Assembly: GCA_943787185.1 (NCBI GenBank)
Contig: CALSLL010000005.1
Location: forward strand, 78,252-142,251
Source: UBA10349 sp003485905
GTDB taxonomy: Bacteria; Pseudomonadota; Gammaproteobacteria; Arenicellales; Arenicellaceae
DNA length: 64,000 nt
Direction of reading: 5' to 3'
The position numbers and the translations under genes were made by a program. The number at the start of each line of letters is the position of its first letter. Within the stretch, counting starts at the first letter, position 1. Below the pieces are notes generated by a model. The model ran no database searches. It was not told where the DNA came from and worked only from the letters and a program-made list of their open reading frames with translations. Below, one piece after another: positions 25,726 to 35,128 of the stretch.

Positions 25726-26802
25726 ATGAGCAAACAAAAGGATCCGGTCGTTTCAGAACCGGTAGAGGTTAAGCAATCGTCTGGCGGCAAGGGCTTGTCA
25801 ATCGTGGCGATACTGTTGGCGATCGTGGCCCTCGCGGGTTCTGGTTGGTTGATGTGGCAAAATGAAATTGTCAAACAACGTGATGATGCAACTTTGCGCG
25901 TTGGTTTAAGCGAGATTACTGGGAAACTTGAGCTTTTCGATGCATCTCTAAGCAACTTGCGACAAGATACTTTAGAGATGGTAAATGAGGATCAACTCGA
26001 GTTGGTTTTAGTTGAGGCTTTGAATCCGGTGTCCGATCGTCAAACCGAAATTGAGTCGGCGTTGGAGAAGCTACGCGACGCGAATGTTAATCGGCGAGAC
26101 TTGGTTCTCCTTGAGGATGCAGAACAGTTATTGGGAATGGCGGTTCGCAGCGCAAGTATTACTAAAGATGCTAGTGCTGCAGAATTAGCCTTACTACAGG
26201 CAGATGAAATATTTGCTGAACTTTCAGATGCGAGATTAGCGCCGGTTCGAGCAAAGCTTGGGAATGATTTACAAGCGCTAAGAGCCGTAGAGGTACCAGA
26301 CATTGAACTGGTTGCTTCTCGCTTGTCCGGGTTGATTCAGGCGGTGCCTGATTTGCCTTTGTTAAATGAGCCGATGGCAGAAGGCGCAAATCCAGCATCT
26401 CTGGATCAAAACGTCGAGTCAGAAAGTGGTCAAGGGTGGAGGGATATAGGTAAAGAATTATGGGCCGATATTAAAACTATGGTTCAAATTCAAAAAGTGG
26501 ATCAGAAGGTGACTCCGTTACTGGCGCCTGAGCAACGTTATTTTCTAGATCTGAATTTGCAATTAATTTTACAGCGTGCAAATTTGGCGATTTGGCAGCG
26601 CGCTCCAGGACAAGTACAGCGTGATTTGACCGAAGCTATCTCATGGACGCAACAATATTTCGATACAAACGATGCTCAAGTGTTGAGCTTTTTGAGTTCT
26701 TTGAGAGAATTACAGGATGAAGGATTAGATGTTGAGTTACCGGACTTGTCGGGATCTTACAGTGAGCTTAAGAATTTAAAGTTAGAGGGTAGTTCACTGT
26801 GA
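25726..26802 (+). CDS. hemX: HemX-like membrane protein
   Basis: 358 residues. Short cytoplasmic N-terminus, one membrane helix (about 25-45: LSIVAILLAIVALAGSGWLMW), then a periplasmic helical domain with regular Leu/Gln/Glu pattern and the family segment LLGMAVRSASITKD, later FLDLNLQLILQRANLAIWQ. This is the gammaproteobacterial HemX (formerly annotated as uroporphyrin methylase, which it is not). It is thought to act with HemY in organising heme enzymes at the membrane; direct function is unproven. It overlaps hemY by four bases (GTGA). Confidence 0.88.
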   Translation: MSKQKDPVVSEPVEVKQSSGGKGLSIVAILLAIVALAGSGWLMWQNEIVKQRDDATLRVGLSEITGKLELFDASLSNLRQDTLEMVNEDQLELVLVEALNPVSDRQTEIESALEKLRDANVNRRDLVLLEDAEQLLGMAVRSASITKDASAAELALLQADEIFAELSDARLAPVRAKLGNDLQALRAVEVPDIELVASRLSGLIQAVPDLPLLNEPMAEGANPASLDQNVESESGQGWRDIGKELWADIKTMVQIQKVDQKVTPLLAPEQRYFLDLNLQLILQRANLAIWQRAPGQVQRDLTEAISWTQQYFDTNDAQVLSFLSSLRELQDEGLDVELPDLSGSYSELKNLKLEGSSL

Positions 26803-28004
26803 AATTGGTACTGCTAGTTCTGGCTGCACTTGGTTTTAGCTATGGTTTGTTTTTTATCAGTACTGGCAGTGACGACTATGTTCACGTTTATACCGCAGGC
26901 TATAGTATTGAATTGAGTTTTGTAGCGTTCGTTATTATTTTGCTGTTATTCGTGGTCGTTGCGTTTCTTCTGCTTCGTTTAATAGGCAGATTGTGGCGTG
27001 CGCCTACAGATGTATCAAATTGGCGAAATAGGCGGGCACAAAAAAAGTCTCAAATTGGATTAGGCAAAGGCATGCTTAAGATGATTGAGGGCGACTGGCG
27101 GACGGCAGAAAAACAGTTACTTGGCGGTAGCGCACGCAGTGCAACTCCGGCGGCTCATTACCTCGCAGCCGCTAGAGCAGCCCAGGAGCAAGGTGCAATT
27201 GATAGGCGTGATCGATATTTAAAGCGTGCTGCTGAAGAAGTTGGTGAGAAAGATATCTCCTTCGCTATTAGCAAAGCGAGCATGCTCCATCAATCTGGTC
27301 AGCTACAGCAAGCGATTGGTGTATTGAACAGTGTTGGTGGGGTAGGCTCCAGAAATTCGCAAGTTATTGCCATGTTGGTACAAGCTGCAGATGAGCTTGG
27401 CGATCGCGAATTATTAGAGGGGGCATTACCTGCAGCCCGTTCGTTTAAAGCACTTCCTGAGTCAATACTTCAACCGCTTGAGCGACGTTTATACGTCAAG
27501 CAGGTCTTAGAAGCCTCTGCCGAGGAGGTTGATGGGGTTTGGAAATCTCTGCCTCGGCAATCGCGTCAGGACGTTGAGTCATGTATAGCCTATGCGCGCA
27601 GTTTGATGTCGATCGGCCGTGGTTCGGATGCTGAAAAAGTTCTACGTGAGGCTATTAAACGCTCATGGGAGGAGCGGCTAATTAACTTGTATGGCAGTAT
27701 TTCGGATGCGAATCCTAAGAGTATGCTGAAACATGCCGAGCGCTGGTTAACAGAACATGATGATAGTGCAGCTTTAAAGCTTGCCCTCGGTAGGCTGGGT
27801 ATCGCAGCGGGTCGTATAGAAGAGGCTGAGGTTTGGTTAAAGCAGGCGGCCGCTGATGGGCGAGCCGCCGAATCATATTCCGCGCTCGGCAAACTTAGAG
27901 AAGAAGCTGGTGACGGCGATTTAGCGTTGGATTTGTATCGGCGTGGTCTACAAGCCCTGGATAGTGGTAGCCCAAACTTACAGCATGATCCCTCGGCAGT
28001 TTAG
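26799..28004 (+). CDS. hemY: HemY-like TPR membrane protein
   Basis: 401 residues. Starts with GTG overlapping the hemX stop. Two membrane helices (about 3-22 and 40-65) are followed by a cytoplasmic tetratricopeptide region (HYLAAARAAQEQGAIDRRDRYL, AESYSALGKLREEAGDGDLALDLYRRGL). The LGKGMLKMIEGDWRTAEKQLL segment is the typical HemY_N signature. It is the gammaproteobacterial HemY, not the protoporphyrinogen oxidase of the same name in Bacillus. Ends the hemCDXY run; mutM follows after 20 bases. Confidence 0.9.
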   Translation: MKLVLLVLAALGFSYGLFFISTGSDDYVHVYTAGYSIELSFVAFVIILLLFVVVAFLLLRLIGRLWRAPTDVSNWRNRRAQKKSQIGLGKGMLKMIEGDWRTAEKQLLGGSARSATPAAHYLAAARAAQEQGAIDRRDRYLKRAAEEVGEKDISFAISKASMLHQSGQLQQAIGVLNSVGGVGSRNSQVIAMLVQAADELGDRELLEGALPAARSFKALPESILQPLERRLYVKQVLEASAEEVDGVWKSLPRQSRQDVESCIAYARSLMSIGRGSDAEKVLREAIKRSWEERLINLYGSISDANPKSMLKHAERWLTEHDDSAALKLALGRLGIAAGRIEEAEVWLKQAAADGRAAESYSALGKLREEAGDGDLALDLYRRGLQALDSGSPNLQHDPSAV

Positions 28005-28024
28005 TTAGCCCCACACTATCGCTT

Positions 28025-28843
28025 ATGCCTGAATTGCCCGAGGTTGAGACAACCCGAAGTGGAATTGAGCCGCATATATTAAATCAGGTAGTTGAAGGGA
28101 TTGAGGTTCGTCAGCGATCCTTACGGTGGCCAATACCAGATGAACTTGGCGAGGTGTTTAGCGGAGAGACGATCAGCGAGGTTAGCCGCAGAGCTAAATA
28201 TTTATTACTGCGCGGACGTCAACACACACTCATTATTCATTTAGGAATGTCTGGGTCATTGCGAGTTTTACCATCAACTAGTGAAATAAAAAAGCATGAT
28301 CACCTAGACGTAAATTTCAATAATGGTGTTGTGCTTCGTTTTCACGATCCACGTCGTTTTGGTTGCATTTTATACAGCAGAAACAGCGATTTGGAGGGCC
28401 ATAAACTGCTTGCAAATTTGGGTCCCGAGCCACTTGGGGAAACGTTTTCAGCAGATTACTTGTTTAAGCGAACTCGAAAGCGCAATGTTGCTATCAAAAA
28501 CTTTATTATGAACGGCAACATCGTCGTTGGGGTTGGGAATATATACGCTAGCGAGGCCCTTTATATGGCTGGCATTATGCCGGGTAAGGCTGCGCGAAGA
28601 ATTAGCAAAGATGATTGTGTCCGCCTCGTAGGGGAAATTAAAACGGTGCTGTCTCGTGCGATTGACTCTGGTGGAACTACGTTGAAAGACTTTACTAATG
28701 AAGATGGAAAACCAGGTTATTTTAGCCAGCAGCTAAATGTTTATGGTCGGGCTGGCGAGCCGTGCTACCGCTGCGGGAATAGTATTCGGAGCCGGGTTCT
28801 TGGTCAGCGTACAAGTTATTACTGCGCCGTTTGTCAGAAATAG
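28025..28843 (+). CDS. mutM: Formamidopyrimidine-DNA glycosylase
   Basis: 272 residues. Bifunctional glycosylase/AP lyase that removes 8-oxoguanine and formamidopyrimidines. The mature N-terminus PELPEVETTR has the catalytic Pro (residue 2) and Glu3; Lys58 in RRAKYLLL matches the E. coli Lys57 position. The H2TH region includes GVGNIYASEALYMAGI. A four-Cys zinc finger closes the protein (CYRCGN and CAVCQK). Length fits. It is convergent with gor, 30 bases apart. Confidence 0.95.
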   Translation: MPELPEVETTRSGIEPHILNQVVEGIEVRQRSLRWPIPDELGEVFSGETISEVSRRAKYLLLRGRQHTLIIHLGMSGSLRVLPSTSEIKKHDHLDVNFNNGVVLRFHDPRRFGCILYSRNSDLEGHKLLANLGPEPLGETFSADYLFKRTRKRNVAIKNFIMNGNIVVGVGNIYASEALYMAGIMPGKAARRISKDDCVRLVGEIKTVLSRAIDSGGTTLKDFTNEDGKPGYFSQQLNVYGRAGEPCYRCGNSIRSRVLGQRTSYYCAVCQK

Positions 28844-28873
28844 CGGATCGATTGTAAATCTTAGGCGGTAAAC

Positions 28874-30229
28874 TTAAGCCGTTGGTGTGCGCATGGTTAC
28901 GAATTCTTCGGCCGTAGAAGGATGGATGCCCACGGTTCTGTCGAAATCACTTTTTGTTGCACCAGCGCGGATCGCAATAGCAATCCCCTGTAGTATTTCG
29001 GCTGAATCGGCTCCGACCATATGTGCGCCAAGCACTTGGTCGTTATCTACATTGACAACCAATTTCATAAAAGTTCGTTCTGTATTGTCTGTAAGACTGA
29101 GCTTTAGGCTGCGAAATTCTGACGTATAGGTTTTAATATTGGCGTGTTTTTCGCGTGCTTCTGATTCAGTCAATCCGACGGTGGCCACTTGTGGTTGTGA
29201 GAACACGGCCGATGGTACATCTCGATGATCAGCAATACGCTCATTGTTTCCAAATTGAGTATCTGCAAAACAATGTCCTTCCATAGTTGCTACCGGCGTT
29301 AACGCAATTCTATCGGTAACATCTCCGACGGCGTAAACGTTATCTAAATTTGTACGTGAGTATTGGTCAACTAGTATTTCGCCAGACGCACCCGTTTTGA
29401 CGTCAATGGCGTCCAAACCCAGATGTTCTGTGTTTGGGTTTCTGCCAGTGGCGTACATTACTTGATCGACTACGCTAGTGTCACCGTTTGCAAATGTGAC
29501 TTTGCGTTTACCATCGGCAGCTAGTTCTATCGACTCAATCGTTTGATTTAGTAGTACTTGTATACCTTTCTTAGTAATTTCTTCCGCCAAATGATTGCGA
29601 ATATCTTGATCGAACCCACGAAGGATTTGATCTCCTCGATAGACCAGTTGCGTGTTACTGCCGAGACCATTAAAAATACCCGCGAATTCCACCGCTATAT
29701 AGCCGCCGCCTACAACAATTACGCGATCTGGTAGTTCTTCAAGATAGAACGCTTCGTTAGAAGTTATAGCGTGCTCGGAACCAGAAAACGGCGGTATAAA
29801 CGGCGAACCCCCGGTAGCGATCAGTATTTTGTCTGCTGAAACTACCTGATCTTCTATTTGTATAGAATTTGGTGTTAATACAGAGCCATGGCCATTGAAT
29901 ATTGTTACTCCGGCATTTTCGAGAAGAGTGATATAGATCGAATTTAATCGATCGATTTCTGTATCTTTATTTTTTATCAGGAGGTTCCAATCAAATACCT
30001 GGTTTTCGATGTCCCATCCATAGGATTTTGCGTTGTGAAACTCCTCAGCGAAGTGGGCTGCATAAACCATAAACTTTTTCGGTACACAGCCCCGTATTAC
30101 GCATGTACCTCCGTATCGGTGCTCTTCAGTAATAGCTACTCGAGCACCATGCCCAGCCGCAATTCGTGCAGCACGTACGCCGCCCGAGCCGCCACCAATT
30201 ACAAACAAATCATAATCATATTCAGACAT
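28874..30229 (-). CDS. gor: Glutathione reductase
   Basis: 451 residues. NADPH-dependent flavoprotein that keeps glutathione reduced. FAD-binding GGGSGGVRAARIAA, the redox disulfide GGTCVIRGCVPKK (Cys43 and Cys48), NADPH-binding VVGGGYIAVEFAGIFNGLG, the second FAD motif YAVGDV, and the C-terminal base His in GIHPSTAEEF. Residues between the two active-site Cys (VIRG) are those of the glutathione reductase group of plant and cyanobacterial type, not the VNVG of E. coli. Function assignment remains good. Confidence 0.92.
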   Translation of the reverse strand: MSEYDYDLFVIGGGSGGVRAARIAAGHGARVAITEEHRYGGTCVIRGCVPKKFMVYAAHFAEEFHNAKSYGWDIENQVFDWNLLIKNKDTEIDRLNSIYITLLENAGVTIFNGHGSVLTPNSIQIEDQVVSADKILIATGGSPFIPPFSGSEHAITSNEAFYLEELPDRVIVVGGGYIAVEFAGIFNGLGSNTQLVYRGDQILRGFDQDIRNHLAEEITKKGIQVLLNQTIESIELAADGKRKVTFANGDTSVVDQVMYATGRNPNTEHLGLDAIDVKTGASGEILVDQYSRTNLDNVYAVGDVTDRIALTPVATMEGHCFADTQFGNNERIADHRDVPSAVFSQPQVATVGLTESEAREKHANIKTYTSEFRSLKLSLTDNTERTFMKLVVNVDNDQVLGAHMVGADSAEILQGIAIAIRAGATKSDFDRTVGIHPSTAEEFVTMRTPTA

Positions 30230-30351
30230 ATAAAAACCTAAGATGCAGTACCAAAAATTTAGAAACCAACAGCGGATGAGTTATTGGATTATACAAAAAA
30301 CCAAAAGATGTAGGATGAATTGCTGACTAATGCACGCCAGCGTTTGAGAGG

Positions 30352-31845
30352 TTAAATTGCTTTAGGGACCACGCGGATAATCTCTTCTAGCGTAGTTTCT
30401 CCTGCAGCGATTTGCTGCGCACCTGCTATTCTTAGCGGTATCATGCCGTCACGAATAGCTTGAGCTGAGATCTTGGAGACATCGGCATTTGGAACGATGA
30501 GTTTTTTCACTTCGTTGGTAAGCTCCATCATTTCGTACAGGCCAACGCGACCTCGAAAGCCCGTGTGACGGCATTCTGGGCAACCAACTGTTTGATGTGA
30601 GTTATCCGGTGCTAATTTAAAGCCTTGCGTAAGGACCGACCAATTGGACTCATGTACTTTCCCAGGCGCTTTGCATTGCGGGCATAAGGTGCGAGCGAGG
30701 CGCTGGCCGAGCACTCCAAGTACTGAGGCATTAATTAAATAGGCAGGCACGCCGAGTTCAAGAAGTCTGGTAACCGCCGACGGGGAATCATTAGTGTGCA
30801 AGGTAGATAATACCAGATGCCCAGTCAGAGCAGCCTGAATAGCCATCTCTGCGGTTTCTAGGTCTCGGATCTCCCCGATCATAATGATGTCTGGATCTTG
30901 CCTGAGTAGTGCACGGACACCGGAGGCAAAGTTTAAATCAATCGCGCTGTGTACCTGAATTTGGTTGAATGCGGGTTCAACCATTTCAATAGGATCTTCT
31001 ATGGTACTGACATTTACTTGTTCGATTGCCAACTTACGTAGGGTGGAGTAAAGCGTTGTGGTCTTACCCGAGCCGGTTGGGCCTGTAACAAGGACGATGC
31101 CATGAGTTTGGCTGGTTAGCTTGTGCCATAGAGTTAATTCCCGGTGACTTAATCCTAATTCTTCAAAGCTGCGTTGCAGTACTTCTGGATCGAAAATTCG
31201 GATAACCATCTTCTCGCCCATCGCTGTAGGCACGGTTGATAATCTCAACTCGATTTCTTGTCCCTTTGGGGTTTTTGTCTTTAGTCGGCCATCCAGTGGT
31301 CGTCGCTTTTCGGAAATATCCATCCGGCCGATAGTTTTGATACGGCTTACGATGGCGGTCATTACATTTGGAGGAACCTGGTGCACATTGTGTAAAACAC
31401 CATCCATTCGGAAGCGAATGTTTCCCTGGTCTCTTCTTGGTTCTAAATGTATATCACTCGCGCGTTGCTCAAATGCGTATTGCAGTAGCCAGTCCACTAA
31501 CTGGACAACATGGTGGTCCTCCGTGTCGAGTTGCCCAGTATTCCCAAGTTGTACAAGCTGTTCAAGGTTTTGCGCAAGTGGGTTGGTTGACGTTGAATCC
31601 TCTGCGCCTGCAGTACGGATTGACTTGGCTAGATTAAAGAACTCATTGGTAAAGCGTTCTATGTCCTTTGGGTTGCCTAGGCCAATGAGGATTTCCTTAC
31701 GGATGATTTGTTCTAATTGAGTCTTCCATACGACGTTAAAAGGGTCGGCGCACGCAAAACGAACAAAATCTGTTCCGACTTCCACTGGAAGAATATTGTG
31801 CTTACCCGCGTAATCGTAAGAAATAACATTGGTAATTGATGCCAC
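30352..31845 (-). CDS. GspE/PilB-type secretion ATPase, main part after an in-frame stop
   Basis: 497 residues from GTG 31845. Hexameric traffic ATPase of the type II secretion/type IV pilus family. Walker A is GPTGSGKTTTLYSTL, the Asp box DPIEMVEP, Walker B region DIIMIGEIRDLETAEMA, and the His box TGHLVLSTLHTND. A tetracysteine zinc motif (CPQCKAP, CPECRHTGFRGRVGLYEMMEL) is complete. The open frame continues upstream of GTG 31845 as DKLTRWVANKSKFDFIEIDPLKID, clearly part of the N-terminal domain, until a TAA at 31918-31920. Upstream of that TAA the same frame encodes the rest of the N-terminus (to 32112). The product is therefore either restarted or non-functional. No pilus or secretion genes adjoin it. 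Confidence 0.85.
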   Translation of the reverse strand: MASITNVISYDYAGKHNILPVEVGTDFVRFACADPFNVVWKTQLEQIIRKEILIGLGNPKDIERFTNEFFNLAKSIRTAGAEDSTSTNPLAQNLEQLVQLGNTGQLDTEDHHVVQLVDWLLQYAFEQRASDIHLEPRRDQGNIRFRMDGVLHNVHQVPPNVMTAIVSRIKTIGRMDISEKRRPLDGRLKTKTPKGQEIELRLSTVPTAMGEKMVIRIFDPEVLQRSFEELGLSHRELTLWHKLTSQTHGIVLVTGPTGSGKTTTLYSTLRKLAIEQVNVSTIEDPIEMVEPAFNQIQVHSAIDLNFASGVRALLRQDPDIIMIGEIRDLETAEMAIQAALTGHLVLSTLHTNDSPSAVTRLLELGVPAYLINASVLGVLGQRLARTLCPQCKAPGKVHESNWSVLTQGFKLAPDNSHQTVGCPECRHTGFRGRVGLYEMMELTNEVKKLIVPNADVSKISAQAIRDGMIPLRIAGAQQIAAGETTLEEIIRVVPKAI

Positions 31846-31917
31846 ATCTATTTTGAGTGGATCTATTTCAATGAAATCAAATTTCGATTTATTAGCGACC
31901 CACCGGGTTAGCTTGTC

Positions 31918-32112
31918 TTAACTCCATTCCGTAGCGTCAATGGTCGAGCCTTTCATGAGGCGAGCGATAGATAGCAGTGGGTGCTCAGTACTCTTAAGTG
32001 CCCGATTGGTTTCAAATATCCGCTGGGCATCCTCACTACGAAGAACTTTGCCGCCAACTAAGGCTTTTAGCACTTCTTTGATGTCTAGAGAATTTAATAT
32101 TTGCTTTGTCAT
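31918..32112 (-). pseudogene. N-terminal fragment of the secretion ATPase, ended by in-frame TAA
   Basis: 64 residues (MTKQILNSLDIKEVLKALV, later HPLLSIARLMKGSTIDATEWS) and then TAA. The reading frame on the other side of the stop is the same and continues directly into the ATPase body (DKLTRWVANK). Together they would form one protein of about 586 residues, the usual size for this subgroup, where the first 60-70 residues carry a helical segment before the conserved ...IDPLKID... region. One base change (TTA, Leu, to TAA) would account for the break. It may be a true nonsense mutation or a sequencing error. Confidence 0.75.
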
Positions 32113-32267
32113 TTCTCTATCGTTTCGTATTTAGCTTTCGCTACCTGCATTGACGCATTTTTTGCTCGAGTCATTTGCTTTTCGGGTGCATCGAAATTAT
32201 AACAATAGATTGGATGTTAGGCGGGTTTGCCATCGTTATACGCAAGTCTGAAGTGTAACATTGGATT

Positions 32268-32780
32268 ATGATTAATTTGTCTCGCAACAGTGTAAGTAGA
32301 TTGGCAAAGATTATGTTTTCTCTATTTATTCTGGCGTTTTTATATATTGCTCTTCAGGTAGCATTTTCGCCAAGGGGTTATCGCGTAGAAAGTAGCGATT
32401 GGCAAGACGTGATCCCCGGGGCGGTACAAATGGTCCGCAGAGGGAGTGATTATGTTTGGGTAGTGCGGTATGCAAATACTGAGTTAAAAAGTTTCGTTAT
32501 GCTTAATGAAGTGGTTGTTACGGGCAGCACCGAATGCGATCCGAACATTCATAAGGCATGCGAGTTCTCAGGCGTTGCTGGCGATGGCATAGTGTTTCGG
32601 TATTTGGAACAGAGACCAACAAACCTAGCAAATAATGTGCCTTGGTTTAAAGGGTTTACCAACCCAGCTTCGGGTTCATATTACGATCGTTTTGGACGCT
32701 TGTACCGAGATGAAACTAATATTCAGAATGGTGCAGCACAAGGAATGGAGATGTTGCTTGGGGTTAGAATTGAGGACTAA
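32268..32780 (+). CDS. Small membrane-anchored protein, Rieske-like but without cluster ligands
   Basis: 170 residues, one N-terminal membrane helix (about 14-33) and a soluble domain outside. I do not recognise it with certainty. The domain order recalls the Rieske subunit of cytochrome bc1: DWQDVIPGAVQMVRRGSDYVWVV resembles its first strands, and FTNPASGSYYDRFGRLYRD resembles the segment that holds the second Cys-x-x-His, followed by G-S-x-Y-D-x-x-G-R. Here that segment reads NPASGS, so the cluster ligands are gone; the first ligand loop may be CDPNIHKAC. If related it cannot hold a Rieske cluster. Convergent with the GNAT gene, ten bases apart. Confidence 0.55.
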   Translation: MINLSRNSVSRLAKIMFSLFILAFLYIALQVAFSPRGYRVESSDWQDVIPGAVQMVRRGSDYVWVVRYANTELKSFVMLNEVVVTGSTECDPNIHKACEFSGVAGDGIVFRYLEQRPTNLANNVPWFKGFTNPASGSYYDRFGRLYRDETNIQNGAAQGMEMLLGVRIED

Positions 32781-32790
32781 TTACGGGTTA

Positions 32791-33942
32791 TTAAGATTGA
32801 ATTGAAAGGTCCTGTTGGTATATTCGGTATTCTCGAGTCAAGGTACCATTCATTCCCTTAATAGAATTGTTCATTTCAGTATTGTCTTCTAAAATCCATG
32901 AGGCTTCCCCTAGTCGTAAACCGAGCGCTGGGCCGCGTTTGAGGAATTCCATATAAAGTAGTGAGCCAATTGCTAGGTTTTGATATTCCCGTTTAACGCC
33001 TAAAGTTAGAATTCTTCCTTCAGTAATGGTGTTTTTACGAAACGGCCCTTTTAAATACCACAAAAGTTTTAGAAGGTTGAAAGGCGTCAGTCGTCCGCTA
33101 CGAATTTTCTTTAACGCTTGGTTGATGTTCGGCAAGGCGAGGGCGAATGCGATAGGCTCCCGGTCAACTTCTGCGATCATGCAAAGCTCTGGCATGATCA
33201 CGTCCTTGAGGTCCTTTGCCATATGGTTAAATTCCGATTTATCCATTGGTACAAAGCTCCAATTTTTCTCCCAAGCGCTATTGTAAACCTCCATCATGAT
33301 GCGAACTTCACGGTCAAACTGACTAAGGTTTACACTTCGCACCAAAATGTTGTGGCGTTTCTTTTGGCGTTCGGCCACCCGACCGATACGTTCAGTAAAT
33401 CCGATATCGGTAGAAATGTCCCAAGCATACAAATCCTTTTCTTTTTTTAGACCTGCCTGCTCAAGTAAGGTCATGTAGTAGCGGTGGTTATAGCTCATCA
33501 TGACCCTAGGCGATAAATCAAATCCTTTGATTAATAGCCCAAACTCATGGTTACTGCTAGGGCTTGCCGGGCCACGCAGTGAGTCTGCGTTTCTGTTTAG
33601 TCCCCAAGATCGCACGGCGTCTAGCAGAGCATCGCACACATCCTGATCATCCACAGATTCGAAAAACCCAAAAAATACAACATTTTCTTCATGCAAATCA
33701 TTGTTTCGATCATCAATGATTGCAGCTATTCTTCCCACTGGACGTTTACCTTGATAGGCCATAAACGCCTGTAACTTGGCGTGCTTGTAGAATGGGTTTT
33801 TTTCTTGATCTAGTGCATCAAAAATCGTTTTTCGTAGGGGTGGTACCCACGGCGAATGGTCGGGATACATTTGCCATTGAAAATCGACGAATTTTTTAAG
33901 TCCTTTCTGATCGACAATTTCTACAATTTCTACTTTCAACAA
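32791..33942 (-). CDS. GNAT-fold N-acetyltransferase-like protein
   Basis: 383 residues, cytoplasmic. The C-terminal half has a GNAT-like segment (about 300-345: EGRILTLGVKREYQNLAIGSLLYMEFLKRG) with the Q/R-x-x-G-like acetyl-CoA loop slightly degenerate. The N-terminal part (FVDFQWQMYPDHSPWVPPLRKTI, GPASPSSNHEFGLLIKGF) is characteristic of a widespread uncharacterised family of about 380 residues. The substrate is unknown. Single gene between convergent and divergent neighbours. Confidence 0.7.
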   Translation of the reverse strand: MLKVEIVEIVDQKGLKKFVDFQWQMYPDHSPWVPPLRKTIFDALDQEKNPFYKHAKLQAFMAYQGKRPVGRIAAIIDDRNNDLHEENVVFFGFFESVDDQDVCDALLDAVRSWGLNRNADSLRGPASPSSNHEFGLLIKGFDLSPRVMMSYNHRYYMTLLEQAGLKKEKDLYAWDISTDIGFTERIGRVAERQKKRHNILVRSVNLSQFDREVRIMMEVYNSAWEKNWSFVPMDKSEFNHMAKDLKDVIMPELCMIAEVDREPIAFALALPNINQALKKIRSGRLTPFNLLKLLWYLKGPFRKNTITEGRILTLGVKREYQNLAIGSLLYMEFLKRGPALGLRLGEASWILEDNTEMNNSIKGMNGTLTREYRIYQQDLSIQS

Positions 33943-34015
33943 ATAACTCCAAATCTAGTGTGGCGAGACAGTTTACCGATGATGCAGCCGTCCGTCACTT
34001 AATCAGAATATTTTA

Positions 34016-35035
34016 TTAGCGTAACCAGAGTGGAGCAGGCTCGTAGAGCTTCGCGGCTTGCTCACGAAGTGCCAAAATATGATCTTCCCAGCAGCGTTGT
34101 GAATTGAACCATGGAAATGCGATTGGAAATGCCGGGTCATCCCATCGCTGGGCTAGCCATGCGTAGTAATGAATAATACGCAAAGTCCGCAGCGCTTCAA
34201 TCAAATGTAATTCGCGCGCATCGAAATCACTGAATTCCGTGTAGGCATCAAGAATGACGGTTAAAGTAGAATCTAAATCCTCGCCTTCGCCGGGTAATAA
34301 CATCCAAAGGTCTTGCACTCGCGGTGCCATGCGTGCGTCATCCAAGTCTACAATGTGGGGGCCTTGAGAGCCGATAAGAAGGTTCCCAGCATGACAATCA
34401 CCGTGACAACGAATCAAGCCGGGGTTCCCAGCTCGTTGATAATTATCGGCAATGTTTGCCAGTAAGTCCTTTGTTAAGTCCTGGTATATCGTTTCGAGCT
34501 CTCGAGGAAGTAGCTGACTATTGAGGACGAATTGACTGGGTTGAATGCCAAACGTTTCAATATCCAGCGCGGGCCGGTTTTTAAACGGGTGTTCTGCTCC
34601 GACCATATGCAGGCGGCCTAGCAGGCGCGCGAGTTGCCTTAACTGTTGGGGGTTTTCCAGATCTGGGGCTCTGCCACCAACACATGGGAAGATCGCGAGA
34701 CGATACTGGTTATGATGAAGTAGGGTTTCACTATCAATTTCTAGAGGCGCAATTACCGGTATTTCAGCCTCCACTAAAGCGGCCGAAAACTGATGTTCGT
34801 CGATGATTTGCGCATCACTCCATCGATTGGGTCGATAGAATTTAATCACTACTGGATCTGCTTCCACAAGCCCGACTTTATACACTCGATTCTCAAAGCT
34901 ATTTAAGGCGAGTAAGTGCCCATCTACTGATAACCCGAAGTGTTCAGCCGCTTGTAACACTTGTTCAGGACCGAGCTTAGCGTAGTCGGTTGCCGATAAG
35001 TTTGAAGACGTGTTTGCAGGGATTTCAGTAGACAT
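34016..35035 (-). CDS. srkA: Stress response kinase SrkA (YihE)
   Basis: 339 residues. APH-like Ser/Thr protein kinase implicated in countering stress-induced cell death. LNSFENRVYKVGL is the nucleotide loop, VIKFYRPNRWSDAQIIDEHQF has the ATP-binding Lys, and IRCHGDCHAGNLL and HIVDLDDARMAPRVQDLWMLLPG give the catalytic and metal-binding residues. Length matches E. coli SrkA (328). dsbA, its partner in E. coli, is not next to it. Confidence 0.92.
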   Translation of the reverse strand: MSTEIPANTSSNLSATDYAKLGPEQVLQAAEHFGLSVDGHLLALNSFENRVYKVGLVEADPVVIKFYRPNRWSDAQIIDEHQFSAALVEAEIPVIAPLEIDSETLLHHNQYRLAIFPCVGGRAPDLENPQQLRQLARLLGRLHMVGAEHPFKNRPALDIETFGIQPSQFVLNSQLLPRELETIYQDLTKDLLANIADNYQRAGNPGLIRCHGDCHAGNLLIGSQGPHIVDLDDARMAPRVQDLWMLLPGEGEDLDSTLTVILDAYTEFSDFDARELHLIEALRTLRIIHYYAWLAQRWDDPAFPIAFPWFNSQRCWEDHILALREQAAKLYEPAPLWLR

Positions 35036-35128
35036 TCAGCGTAATCGTATACTTTAAATAGAACGCGTATCATACCCGAAGCTTGTGCTGGGCCGTGTTC
35101 CTTTGCGGCTTAAACTAAATTGATTTAG

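Noticed and set aside
26799..28004. Protoporphyrinogen oxidase HemY
   Set aside because: The protein has two membrane helices and TPR repeats, no FAD-binding motif; it is the unrelated gammaproteobacterial HemY.
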